From assembly GCA_030765045.1 (NCBI GenBank), contig CM060962.1, positions 99,159,412-99,223,411 on the forward strand: DNA of 64,000 bases. Reading direction: 5' to 3'. The first letter of the stretch is position 1, and each line of letters begins with the position of its first letter. The stretch comes from Tenodera sinensis. Its lineage: Eukaryota; Arthropoda; Insecta; Mantodea; Mantidae. Positions 47,782-59,331 of this stretch are shown one piece after another. The translations under genes were made by a program, and so were the position numbers. The notes under the pieces are model-generated. The model saw only the letters and a program-made list of their open reading frames with translations, was not told the DNA's origin and searched no databases.

Positions 47782-48565
47782 GACTAATGAATGAAATAAG
47801 AGAATAAAGGAAGACAGATTCTTCACTATATGGACCTACTGATTATCATCTTTACAGAGTAAAAGAAAATGGAAAAAAACATTTTAATTTGAATTGGGAA
47901 CCAAGTTCCTGAAAAAAAAATGCAAATAGATTATAATTCAGGCACAATATCTGTATGTTCTGTGAGAAGAGGAACTAAACAGTTACAGAACATGCAGATA
48001 AGGCATTGAAAATACAGTCAGACAAAGAGAACTTCTGGAGTTCTAGTTGCATTCACTGGTGAGGCTGAGGTGCAGAAATGTAGTACTGCTTTCATTGTGC
48101 AACAACTGTACACTCCAACTATTGGCTTGCCCCTAATTCCCCTGGTAGTTATACAATGTCAACAAAACAGTAGCACTTTCCTCCAATTTATACCAATGTC
48201 ATCAATAACATAGGCTTCAGTAGCTATGTCCGATACAAAACTAACATTATACAGATGATACCGATTGGGAATTAGAATGCTATTCTGAGAATATTTGTAA
48301 TGAAATACTCATTTCAAATCAGGTTATCAGCAATATGTAAAGATACATTTGATAAGCCAAGTTCACCCTAAACCACATTAAAAAGTTTGGATTGCTAACA
48401 AATTTATTAATACAACTTCATCAGTTAACCATAAAACAAGATCTCCAAAATATTTTTACAATGAGTACATATTCAGCATCATTTCTGAATAAGGGGAATG
48501 GTTAAATTTCACTTAAGTGAACTGGCTCTATTTTGAATGATTCATTAATGTTCTAGATTTAAGAA

Positions 48566-48601
48566 AAAAAAAAAAATAAATAAATAAATAAATAAATAAA
48601 G
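48566..48601 (+). repeat. A-run and (TAAA)n microsatellite
   Basis: An A-run followed by about six TAAA units. Confidence 0.9.
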
Positions 48602-48706
48602 TTCTAATGGAAATTCTGCAAACCAAAACTGTATGAATAATAAAAAAAATGGCTGGAACTGATACTCTTCCATTGGCATGTTTGTTATTAAGAAAAAGCT
48701 ACTTAC

Positions 48707-48775
48707 TGGAGAACAGTCACAATCCAGATCACATGTGTGCTCGCTCCAGTAGATTCTTGCTTCCCTGAGGTGTTT
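48707..48775 (-). CDS. Candidate 69-nt symmetric exon, possibly Itpr
   Basis: The minus strand has acceptor TGTACCATAG, 23 open codons (KHLREARIYWSEHTCDLDCD then CSP) and a consensus donor CCA|GTAAGT. Both ends are phase 0, so it would splice in frame to the TRQPIFVQ exon at 37810 and could be included or skipped without a shift. The pyrimidine tract is poor, as in many alternative exons. I cannot match these residues to a known IP3 receptor segment. The alternative is chance splice signals. Confidence 0.35.
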
Positions 48776-48971
48776 CTATGGTACATATACCCAATACCAC
48801 GACAACCACACCATGCAACATAAGAGCATTTAGTTCAACTCATGCACAATGCGGTGGCAACATAGAAACCAACTTTGCTTTTACATTGTTCTACAAACCA
48901 TTACAGACACAAATAGCATTTAAAGAATATTACAAATAGAAGCACTATTAACAGTGAAGTATTCTTCATGT

Positions 48972-49180
48972 TTGAGGTCATTTTGAGTTACTTTTTTACA
49001 CTCACCTTGACTTAAATTGTTTTAAAAACAGGAAACGTTTTCAAGACCGTACGGTCCCATCATCAGCCATTGTGTGACTCAACGGCTGATAATGGGACCA
49101 AACAGTCTTGAAAACGTTTCCTGTTTTTAAAACAATTTAAGTGAAGGTGAGTGTAAAAAAGTGACTCAAAATGACCTCAA
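48972..49180. mobile_element. 209-bp fold-back element with hammerhead-like cores
   Basis: Two arms of about 97 bp (48972-49068 and 49084-49180) are nearly perfect reverse complements, with a 15-base loop. In the minus strand of the left arm CTGATGA (49066-49060) is followed by a GACC/GGTC hairpin and GAAAACGTTT (49042-49033), the hammerhead order CUGAUGA, helix II, GAAA. AAACGTTT is self-complementary, as in dimer-type hammerheads. The right arm on the plus strand has CTGATAA, one change in the box. No target-site duplication was found. Confidence 0.7.
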
Positions 49181-51279
49181 GCATTTATAGCTTTGCTATT
49201 TAAGACAGCCTTACTACTTTTCACATACATTACATTTCTTTATTAGTATTTTGCTTACTAATAAAATTTACTTCAAGGACAACTGAAGCACAGATATGAC
49301 ATTTACGCATTACTCTTCACACAAAATATAAGCCAAAAGAAGCAAAGTTGGGTTTCCATTACACCACCTTCATAACAGTGGCAGCATGACTCTCAGTTCT
49401 CAAAGCAATTAGAGGAAATAAAATGGATCCACACTGAAGATGCATAAAAATCACCAAGCCCACCAACTGACAGTGCTTCAAGGCCCCTAAAGTTCTGCAA
49501 AAGTCAGTATGGTGATCCTTAGTTATGCGTCAATGCAAGACATGAACATAATGCACATTAAGCAGCTTTAAACACATCCTATATCACAGCAAATGATGTG
49601 ACACTGTTTAAACAGAAATATATGAGTATGCAAAATTTAAAGAATAGGCAAGTTAAGAGTCAACTAGCAAAAACATACGGATTATTTCCTGAGAATTTAT
49701 AAATATTTACAAAAACCACTATCTTTGTTATGTGTACAAATTTAACATCTACATTCCATATCCTTGACTACAGCGAATGCCCTTGAATAAAAAAATTTGA
49801 TGACTATGAATGTCCCCTCCACTTCTCAAATGTGAATATGGTTTCCTTACAATAGAAAGGGAGCCTGCAATTTTGCAAAGTAGAGCCTTAACAGAAGTGC
49901 AATCATTACTTTTAAATAGGTACTGATGCAGTTATAATTACATTTAAAGTGAAATTTAGGAAACTTGACATACTCTACATTCTGTAAAACCTGAGACAGA
50001 GCTTTATCCCCACCCACTCCACTAATAAGTTCTTTATGGTTTTAGCAGTAATTCTTAGATTATATTACATATCTAAAAATTATTTTGGAGAGAAATGATA
50101 ATTAGCTGATGAAAATTGGAAGTTTCACCCAATAATCTTTAAATCACAACAGCACACATCAATTACTTTCTTTCAGTGCAGTTTTATATTGCTACTACAG
50201 TGATATATAGCTGGTAATACAAACCCTAATTCACAGCATATTTCACTTATATTTTATATTTATTAGTGAATTGAGGATTAGGATGTTGAATAAGAACTAA
50301 ACAAACTTACTTGGCAAGGGAATGAAACTGGATGTCATAAACAGCAGGGGTAGCTGAGTTTGCACAGTTGATATTTCAAAATTTTAGTGACAAAACCATG
50401 ATCAAAATGTAGCCGCAATGAGGAAGATGCACGAGAAAGAAAAGCAAGCTATTTCTTCTTTTTTCACATCACTGCAAATGCTTACCATAAATCTATTTAC
50501 AATTCCATGCATGTGCACTATTTTGGCTGAACAAAGTTTGACTTAGATATAACTCACAAGGGACACTTTTGACCTCGAACACTCGGAACCTCATGAAAAC
50601 GGGCTTAGAATAACAATAAATCATAAACAAAACAGTGGTCTGTGTCATTTCCATGCAAAACGTTGCATTCTGCTTCAAGTGCCATTTTAATAGAGAGAAA
50701 CAAAGTACCAAGATATCAATACCATAGGAGGGAAATTATTTGTGTATCATTACACAATACACGTCTGTGTATCATTACATTTTCAATCAACAGTGCCAAA
50801 AACCCTCTGCTCTGCTCTAAAGTTGCTTCTTTTAATTATCTGTCAAATAGGAGTGCTGCAGTTCCACAGCTATAATGGATGAGCCACCCTTGTTAGGGAA
50901 AGTGAAAAAGGGAAGTTGATAAACCTGTAATGGACTTAGATGTTAGATAAACGACTATTATGAGAATACTAATACACAAAAAGTAAGGTAGAGTAGCAGC
51001 TTTTATTAAAGCAAGTCAAGAATATATAGCAATATTGCTTCCCCCATTCTTTCTGCAAATACATACTCTGGTGCACAAATATACACATGAGTACTATATC
51101 TTTCATGGAGGAGAATGACCCATTTTGATCCAAAAGTTGTTATTAAATGCAAGTCAAATTCAACTCAATCAGAAACGTCATAGAGTCAAATCAAGATGAA
51201 GTTACAAATGCTATTAAGCAACTCTATGGAGAAACAGAGAAATTTTAGAAGGAAAGTTCTGTAAAGAGATCAGACAGAG

Positions 51280-51600
51280 AATTGAAGATATCAATATACA
51301 AGAGATAACTAACAGTATTAGGGATAAGAGAAGCTTGGTATTGTACAGGCAAAACAAAAAAGACTGGGGCAGGGAAAAATATATTGACGTGTGTAATAAT
51401 TGAAAATGGAAGGGTGGGCATGGTTTAGATCTGGGGCAATGAAATTAAGGGGAATGAAACAGGGTTTGGACCCGCAGAAGTGCCCATTATGTGAGGAAAT
51501 GGAAAATAATCTACATTTTATTTTGGATTGTAAAAGCATTAAATTGTGGAGGGACAAATGGGTACCAGTTAGGTGGTTGAAATTACCAAGATAAATAATT
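51280..51600 (+). pseudogene. R1-like LINE C-terminal zinc-finger fragment
   Basis: The frame SLVLYRQNKKDWGREKYIDV is followed, after a shift and stop near 51392, by WAWFRSGAMKLRGMKQGLDP, then KCPLCEEMENNLHFILDC. CPLC-x9-H-x4-C matches the Cys-His knuckle at the end of many insect LINE pol proteins, especially R1-like ones. Only this end is preserved. Confidence 0.55.
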
Positions 51601-52940
51601 AAGATGAATTAGAAAGTCTAACAGTACAAAGGAAATTAGAAGTTGGGTGAATTATTAGGAAGGATGAAAGAAAAACACAAGAGAGGCATTTTAAAATTAT
51701 AAAATTGGATACTTGCAAGGATGTCTATCAGGTACATTGGTACATTTTATTTAAAGAGAGTATTACAAATAGGTAGATTGTGAACCTGATGTACAATATA
51801 TTTATAACCACAGTGTTTCTCTATATTTGCACCAGGTGCAACTCAAGTATATTTAGTTTGTATTAGTTCATAGTTATAAAGCAAGTTAATTTCTTATTCA
51901 AAAGTTATTGAAGATTAAATTGTATGTAATATAACCACGTAATTGTGAAACATGAAAAATAAACATTCTCTAAGCAACTCGAAAATACAAACAAATTTGG
52001 TGATTTTAAAATTTTGCTGGTAAATTAATGTTCCCTTAACATACTATTTTTATTTTAATTCTTTTTGATGATTTAGAAATTTTGCCAGGTGTACTGCTGT
52101 TCTGTCCAAAGCAACTATATTGCTATGTTGCCACTCCAAGTTGTATGCCATGCAGTGTATTCCTAAAGGCAAACTTTTATCCAAATTGAAGCATACAAAA
52201 CAACTAATGAATGTATATGCTAAGAGACTTCCTATATTGGCATTCTTTCATTTGTAATGTGATCATTCAATATTTAAAATTCAAGTATGCTTTGCATTTG
52301 CTCAATAAAACCATCAAAGCATTTCTTGTATTTAGCCCTACAATGTCAAGTAAGAATTTCAATGTTAGGGAGACTATTTTCCTGGTTGCTGTAACCATAC
52401 GGAAAACACACTATATTACGCTCAAACCTAACAAATGATAATTCTTTAACTATCTGTAAATAGATTTTTGATGCCCTATTAAGGTCAAGAAAGAAGCTTC
52501 TAAGACCTAATTGGGATATTCTATACATTATGGGATCATTCTTTTTTGTTAAAAGGGCCAATAATTTTCTACATATAAAACCCTTTATATCTTTTGGCTT
52601 TATTCATATCTGCTCCCAAATAGCAAAAGTGGCAAATGGAAGAAGGGAAGATTCTAATTCTATGCAGATGACTTGCAAGACAGTCGTGACCAGTTAATAA
52701 TCTGGAGGATGCTACTGCTGTTTCAGGGGACACTGTGGTAAGTTACCTGAGTGAATAATAAGAGCTTTCCAATTCTTTTCTTCAGTTCTTAGTTTTAGTT
52801 TTTCATTATGAGAAATTGTAAATTTAGACGAAATCAGTCTTGTAACAGATTGATATGGTAAGAATCTACAGAAATGCAGAAGGCTAATTGGCTTTGTCAC
52901 CAAATGCATGGCATGCTTTTTACATATTATTTTAGACTAG

Positions 52941-53192
52941 CCAGTAGAATGATGTTCCTGGGTTTATTGGCTGTGGTCCAGTCAATGGGTAAACACCTGA
53001 CGTTTCGCCTGTCATTCTGACAAGCATCATCAGAGGAAGGTGACTTGTTGTAAAAGGGGAGCTCATCAGGAGCGGACAAGACGGAATGATGGGCAAAACG
53101 TCAGGTGTTTACGTATCGACTGGACCACGGCCAATAAACCCAGGAACATCATTCTACTGGATAGACGCCGGCCGTGAAAGCCTTAGCTCACA
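52941..53192 (-). mobile_element. Fold-back retroelement with hammerhead, 13-bp TSD
   Basis: This 252-bp insertion is exactly flanked by TATTTTAGACTAG (52928-52940 and 53193-53205). The outer ~65-bp arms are inverted repeats (CCAGTAGAATGATGTTCCTG with its complement near 53137-53160). The minus strand of the left arm holds a hammerhead-like core. The right end (GGCTTTCACGGCCGGCGTCT on the minus strand) matches 18291-18434. The target-site duplication indicates retroposition, and inverted repeats with hammerheads fit a reduced Penelope-like or related element. Confidence 0.75.
52990..53040 (-). ncRNA. Hammerhead ribozyme-like motif
   Basis: Minus strand: CCT, CTGATGA (53033-53027), a helix II hairpin (TGTCA gaa TGACA with GC closing pairs), GAAAC (53006-53002), GTC (ending at 52999), AGG. 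All core residues of a type I hammerhead are present. CCU/AGG starts helix I. GAAACGTC contains ACGT, so helix III can form only between two copies, as described for hammerheads in Penelope-like elements and newt satellite. Predicted cleavage is 3' of the C complementary to 52999. No activity is shown. Confidence 0.6.
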
Positions 53193-54248
53193 TATTTTAG
53201 ACTAGGTTCTAAATACACTATCTGCACAGACAGAAGGTATGTAAGATGTGAAAAATGCTCGAGTCCTTCAAACTTTATACTTTATTACAGCACACCCTCT
53301 CTCAGTCGCCAATATGTCAAGTTTCCAAGACCCTACCAGCAATATTCACAAAGCCAGTCCTAAATACAATTTAAATCATGTGCATACCAGTCACAAAGTA
53401 TGCCTGAACAGACATGTTTATTAAGCAATAAGCCAATACATTAAGTCATGCATTATGAGAAATGAGAGTCTGCATGATAAAAGGGGAACAGTTAGTTGAG
53501 AATACCCCAGCTTAAAAGAAAATCTGTACTTATATCTGAAAATGTATCATTTATATGTAAATTAAAATACATAACCAACATGCAATTAACCACTATTGGC
53601 AGGTTTCTAGTGTGAAGAATCAAATCAGGTACTCTAATGCCTAAGTTGCAGATTATACAATTATCCTTTGTGAAAGTGCTACAAGAAATCTATATCATCC
53701 TAGTAACAATTTGTATCTATATTAATCTTTGTTTTAATACTCTCTTTAAAGAATGTACAGGAAGAAATTAAATGCTTTCTATCACAGTTTACTGATAATA
53801 AGTATTTAGTTAATAAACTGGTTTTCTTAACCCTAAACATACCATTCACATCACAACTATAAAAAGGTCCAGTACATGTCTGCAGTAAACTTGGTGGTTT
53901 AAGAGATTGGGACTATTTAGTACAAAGTATACAAGGCATATGAGGACAACTGAGCACTGAGTTCTTGGATTAATTAAACCACCAATACTGAGCATAGTTA
54001 TGTTCATCAAGAGTGTTACAGCTTCCAGGAACATATTTCAGCATTTAACTCCTCAACCAAACCTCTGCCTTGCAAGTCTTATTCACATATGGTTAATATG
54101 ATGACCACTGCTTAATGTATAAGAAACGCTAATTTCACATAACACAACGCATACTATGTTTTTCAGTATGTTGGGATTTTGTCAGTAAACTGCATGTATA
54201 TTTGTTGGTAATTATTGTTGTTGTTATTATTATTACTATTACTACTAC

Positions 54249-54270
54249 TACTATTATTCTTATTCTTCTT

Positions 54271-54345
<75 letters not shown>
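54249..54345 (+). repeat. (TTC)n/(TTA)n compound microsatellite
   Basis: TTC units pass into about 15 TTA units. A G-run of about 16 lies at 54375-54390. Confidence 0.93.
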
Positions 54346-54347
<2 letters not shown>

Positions 54348-54563
54348 ATATATTCTAATGGCTTTGGAATTGATGGGGGGGGGGGGGGGGAGTATTTCAC
54401 CTAAAAGGTCATAATACACTGGGAGCTCTCAAATTAAACTTTTGGATGGGTATACTGCTAAGCATTAAACTGATCAGGTTTGAGTCATGTCATATTTATG
54501 TGTATTTAGAAGAATAATTCAGTTTAAAATAAACACATACATTAAGGAAAGATTAATAAAGAA

Positions 54564-54600
<37 letters not shown>

Positions 54601-54654
54601 GTGCGTGCGCACGCGCGTATTAACATCCTCCAATGTAATGTCATATCGGACGAC
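54564..54654 (-). mobile_element. Truncated SINE B ending in (CA)n, 10-bp TSD
   Basis: The minus strand begins GTCGTCCGATATGACATTAC and GGAGGATGTTAATA (the 3' end of SINE B), then runs into GCGCGTGCGCAC and (AC)n. TAATAAAGAA flanks it (54554-54563 and 54655-54664). The dinucleotide repeat lies inside the duplication, so it grew from the SINE tail. Confidence 0.7.
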
Positions 54655-55725
54655 TAATAAAGAAGTTTCTGAGATAAATGAATAAATCGAAAGTTACGTT
54701 GACATTATATAGGTTACACTAAAATTACTTTAATTACATGCACTTTAATTATACATGTTGTGAAAGCAAAATAACTCAGTAAACTTCATCAGCATGTTCC
54801 TCCAGATAAATACTATAACATTTTAATATTACATTACTGTCATGTGCATAGCATGTACTATTTTATCAGAAAACATTTTTAGGAATATATGACTTGCTCA
54901 GCCAACCCATTTTAATGCCCATTCTGCTACTGATGAGTTCAGAGTGCAACTGTCGCTGTGGGGGTAGTTAAATGCTCAATTTTTATAGATCTCACACAAC
55001 TGTTAACCTATGAAACATTGATAAATTTGTTTGGCATTATTTGGTGTCTATTAGCTACATTTATATTACATGTAAGATTCTGCTTTTCATTTAGATTATT
55101 CTACTAAAAAGATTGTAACAATTTCTTACTTTGCATTTTTTTCATACTGCAGTACACCTTCTTGTAGAAACAAGCTGTATATATGTATATTTGTATATAT
55201 TTCTGTTAAACGTAGAGTTTAAAGTCTGAATTAAAACATGCATCTTCTAATGTTTCTGATGAACCACTGTAAAATGTATTTACATGGTGAATAAAGTCTG
55301 ATTTTGATATAAACATATCAACTTTTGGCATTTAATTCTAAATACATGACATCACCAAGGTGTACCATTGCTTTCAGGCAGAGGGTGAAGCTTATCTTGT
55401 CTAGTTTTAGGTGTATGCATGCCATATAGGCTACCCAGAGACAGATAGGAAGGCCATCTGAAAGTAAGGTTACAAGGGCTCCGGATACCAGGGAAAATTT
55501 ATTGTTTCCAGGCACACCTGGTGTGTAGAGTGGCTCCTAATGATCAGCTTGTTTGGTCCTGCATTTTTGTCAGCTACAGTAAATTCTTCTGACAGAGAGG
55601 TTGTCATACGTTCCTGTCGCCTCCCGTCTGTGCAAGTTCCAAGGTCATCCATATTTTGAGTTTGCAGAACAATACCACTGTGAATACCCATCGGAAGCTT
55701 GTGGAACTTCATGGTAGTATGTCAC

Positions 55726-55869
55726 GATACCCCAGAATCCAAAAGGCATAATTCAGCTTCCTCATCCACCAGAAGATTCAAGACAACCTCTTCAGCCAAA
55801 AAAGTCATGGCATCTGCTTTTTGGGACCATGACGGGATCCTTTTGGTAGATATTATATCTAAAGGGACT
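55726..55869 (+). pseudogene. mariner transposase, upstream half of split copy
   Basis: The frame reads DTPESKRHNSASSSTRRFKT, then TSSAKKVMASAFWDHDGILL and VDIISKGTT, the middle of a mariner transposase after the first catalytic motif. Similarity stops exactly at KGTT. The complementary half starts with INAVGYCNTL at 57655. No N-terminus or left inverted repeat was found. Confidence 0.7.
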
Positions 55870-56198
55870 ACCTTAAGTGGGGAGGGGGGGATAATGGGTG
55901 AAATGTTTATTTTGCATGTTCACATATTTGAAATGTTATGTGACATTATTTGGCAAAGTTTCATATTTGTATGTCAATTAGTTTTTGAATTAAAATTTCT
56001 TTCAAAAAGTTTGCAAATTTCAAAATGAAATACACTCCACATGTTTTTGAAAAATATTAGAATTTGTTTCACAAAACCAGAAGTTTATTTAGAAAAGCTT
56101 AATGTTTGGGTTTTGTATTATCTAACTGTGAGGGAGATTACAAAAGAAGGAAAATATGAACTTCATAGCAAAAATTTTAAAATTTCTTGCAAATCACT

Positions 56199-56587
56199 TC
56201 TTTTTCTTCTTCTTTGCCTGATTACTTTCCCCTAATGTAGGACTTCCACCTCCTAGGACTTACAAGCCAGTGCCTAGGGTCAGACGCCTGCCGAGGAGCA
56301 GAGGAACCTATGAACTGGACTGAGTGAAGACCTGGAAGCGAGTGGTCAGCCAAGCACAGGTATGATAGTGAGGAAGCGGATGATATAAAATGCATGCAAA
56401 ATGGATGATTGGAAAGATGATGGAGCAATTGGTGGAATGAGTGGCAGAGGAAACTGGAGAATCCGGGGAAACACACTCAGATGCCACTTCATCCACCACG
56501 AATACCACATGTGAGTCCCTGGTGTTGTATCCAGGGTGCCTACGTGATAGGTGAAAAGTCTAACTGCTCAGCCACAGTGCTGCCTGT
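56199..56587 (-). mobile_element. Mosaic SINE (C-like head, central block, tail beta), 7-bp TSD
   Basis: The minus strand has head CACTGTGGCTGAGCAGTTAG, the central block TATTCGTGGTGGATGAAGTG, then a tail with GACCCTAGGCACTGGCTTGT and CCTACATTAGGGGAAAGTAA. Head and block resemble SINE C, but the tail is that of SINE A at 16222-16696. AATCACT at 56192-56198 and 56588-56594 is a likely target-site duplication. It lies in the gap that splits the mariner. Confidence 0.8.
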
Positions 56588-57499
56588 AATCACTACACAC
56601 ATTTTATTTTTTATCTCAAAAGTACACAGTTATTCCTAAATTCCATTTGCAATTCTTTTCATGCTTTATAGAATGTATAGTAACAATTTCAGCTTTCTAG
56701 TGCCTAATTTTTGGATCTTATTTTATTTTGAATGAATAAAAATGTAGCAAAAACTAAAATGAAGAGAAAATGAGTTTAAAAGTTTGCATGCAGTTTAAGG
56801 ACAAATAATGACTTAAAAACCTTCTTAGAAGTGTCCAGCTTTATAAGTATCTTGTAGACCTTTTTTGCTTAGCTATTTTCACAACTATTCAAGTCCTCCT
56901 GTATCTATACATACAACTAATTACACTGTGCATGAACTGTGCAAAAATATTTATACTGAAAAAGTACTGCACAAAATATTTAAGCTAGACTTTGTTTGCA
57001 ATGTAATATGTTAGTAATTGGATTAACTATACAATAAGAAATTATCTGAAAATACTTGGGTAAACAGCACGTGGTCACTATAAACAAACACACAAACAAA
57101 AAGCATACTTTCAAGTATAAACACTCGAAGAGGCCAACAAAATAGAAACAAAATTTTCTCTATGTTCCCTACTCATTCCATAGAATGCAGTTAATTTGGT
57201 GTGTTATATGACAGCTACCAGCAGAGCTGCTGTAACTATGTTATACTCTCTGATCACGGTGGCTCAGTGACAAATCAGAAACTAATTTTCACAAAAAATT
57301 GGCAAAATACAAAGGGAATTATATATTTCAGGCAACAATTTCACCATCTGCCACTCCTCAGAGTGCAGACCTTTAAATATGATGTAATTAGAGCTACTTA
57401 CATGCACTGCAGTGCTTTAAGACTTTGCACATATGCAATTCAAACCACCAGGTATTTTTGGTCCAAAAAACACAAAACCTGAAATTTTGTCATTTAAGA

Positions 57500-57625
57500 G
57501 GTGGAATCAGGACTGAAAAATTCAATGCCAGAGCCGGTATTTGAACCACGGATCTTCTGCTTATTGAGCAGCTGCTCTAAACACTAAGCTATCATGGCCA
57601 ACTTGCCCGTATGACATTAAATTTC
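57500..57625 (-). mobile_element. SINE G copy
   Basis: The minus strand has head TGGCCATGATAGCTTAGTGT and B box GTGGTTCAAATAC, then CTCTGGCATTGAATTTTTCA. Relatives lie at 43797-44045. No duplication assigned. Confidence 0.55.
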
Positions 57626-57649
57626 CCAACTGACACATTTTCACCCGTT

Positions 57650-58158
57650 TCCTCCATTAATGCAGTAGGTTACTGCAATACCCTAAATAAATTCCAAGGA
57701 GCCATTCAGAACTGCAGAAGGGAAATGCTGACCCAGGGAGTCAGCCTCCTACATGACAACACAAAGTCCAACACTGCGGTTTCACAGGAGCTGTTGACAT
57801 ATTGTTTGGATGGGATATTTTAATCCCCCCCAATTCACCCAACTTGGCACTTTTGAACTATCACTGTTTCATTAAACTAAAGGAACTTTTGGGATGGGAA
57901 ATATTTTTCCACTGATCATGAGGTAGAGGAGGCTGTGAAGAAGTGGCTGAAAGAGCTGGCAGCGGAGATCTATGATACTGGCAGACAAAAGCTGGTGCCC
58001 CGACCACAGAAATGTATAGATCTTCACAGTGATTATGTTGAAAAATAGCTCAAAATATTTGTGAAGTATCTTGTGAAGTATCCTGTGAATTTCAATCAAA
58101 TACAAGCATTTTTCGATCTTACATAAATGTCGTAACCTTACTTTCTGGATGGCACTCA
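57650..58158 (+). pseudogene. mariner transposase, downstream half with right TIR
   Basis: INAVGYCNTLNKFQGAIQNC leads to VSLLHDNTKSNTAVSQELL (second catalytic Asp in HDN) and, through a stop and a shift, SPNLALLNYHCF, where the expected third Asp is Asn. It continues VEEAVKKWLKELAAEIYDTG, KLVPRPQKCIDLHSDYVEK and ends with the inverted repeat CTTACTTTCTGGATGGCACT at 58136-58155, followed by TA. The gap from 55870 is probably inserted DNA. Confidence 0.85.
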
Positions 58159-58465
58159 TATAATATAATCTATATATGTGACAGTGAATTTTGTGTCCTT
58201 ATCCTTAGTTATTCTATGTAATTGCCCAATTGGTTTTTGTTTTGTTGAGTGAAAATTAAAATGGAAAATTTGCATCCCTTTTACCTAAATTAAAGCACTT
58301 TTTTGCACCTTTTTAATCAAGATTTTGCACCTAAAATTCCTAGCTCTAGTCATCACAGATAAATGGATAAAGTAAAGGTAAATCAGCATACCTTGCATTC
58401 CTGGGTCTGCAAGCAGCCTTTAATTCTGTACCAAGAGTAGAGATATGGAATGTACTATATTAGAA

Positions 58466-59013
58466 GACTCAGGGGTCTCCGCCTAGGGAACATGTGAATA
58501 GCGACCACAAGGTACCCAAGCTGAGCAGAACATTACTTCCACTTACTGGTGTTTTGCTCCTCACTGTAACTTTTCTATCTGACCTTACCTTGGTCATCTC
58601 TTGTTCTCTTCCGACCCTGATGCTATTAGGGTTCCTGAGGGCTAGGGAGTCTTTATTTTTCCAGCCTCTCCATTTCTCTAATTTCTCTATAAACTCTTAG
58701 CCCCTAACATGCTGACCTGTCATGGCATGTAATACGTCCTCTGATTGGTAATCAGAGGATATGGTCGGTGAATTTATTTTGATAATTCTCCTGGTAAGGT
58801 TGGTGAGACCCATAAACCAACGACAGGTGTGGTCCTCCAGACATTCTGGGGGTTGTGAGAGAGCGATGTGACTGCCAAAACATAAAAATATGGTGCTCTC
58901 TAAAAAGCGGTTACTATTACTGCTATTGCTCTCTTCAACATCATCAGTGAAAAATATTGGAGAGCAAGAGGATTAATGACTTCATTGTCAGAAATCCAGC
59001 ATTAGCTAACAAC
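58466..59013 (+). mobile_element. Element F copy (548 bp)
   Basis: It runs from CTCAGGGGTCTCCGCCTAGG to ATTAGCTAACAAC. It matches the 3' ~530 bp of the F copy at 14339-15260 and contains the copy type at 3845-4129. CCTCTGATTGGTAATCAGAG forms a 9-bp-stem hairpin. The last ~65 bp (TCAGTGAAAAATATTGGAGA to the end) match the LINE at 61797-62857. ATATT on both sides is a weak 5-bp duplication. Confidence 0.8.
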
Positions 59014-59331
59014 ATATTCATTATTAATTCAAGTTCATTTAAAGCAAAGTGGCCCAGAATCTGTACACGCAGAATAGCTCAACATACACATTTATTAACT
59101 ATTAAAAATATTTATTGCTCTGTATCAGTGAATGTGCTAAGCAGCTTAACATATAAGAAACAATATAATACAATTTTGGACTTATTCTTTGATGCAAATA
59201 GGAAAAACCAGCTTAGTACATTTTGTTTCTGATAAAATGTAAATACATAATTTGCAAAAGAATCTGTGTTTATTTTATTTCTGTTGCATTAATAAGAACT
59301 GTTTACAATACTGTCTTCCATAATAAATATA

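Noticed and set aside
50311..50353. 43-nt candidate exon with donor CAA|GTAAGT on the minus strand
   Set aside because: It is not a multiple of three, would need matching phases I could not find, and its residues do not resemble any IP3 receptor segment.
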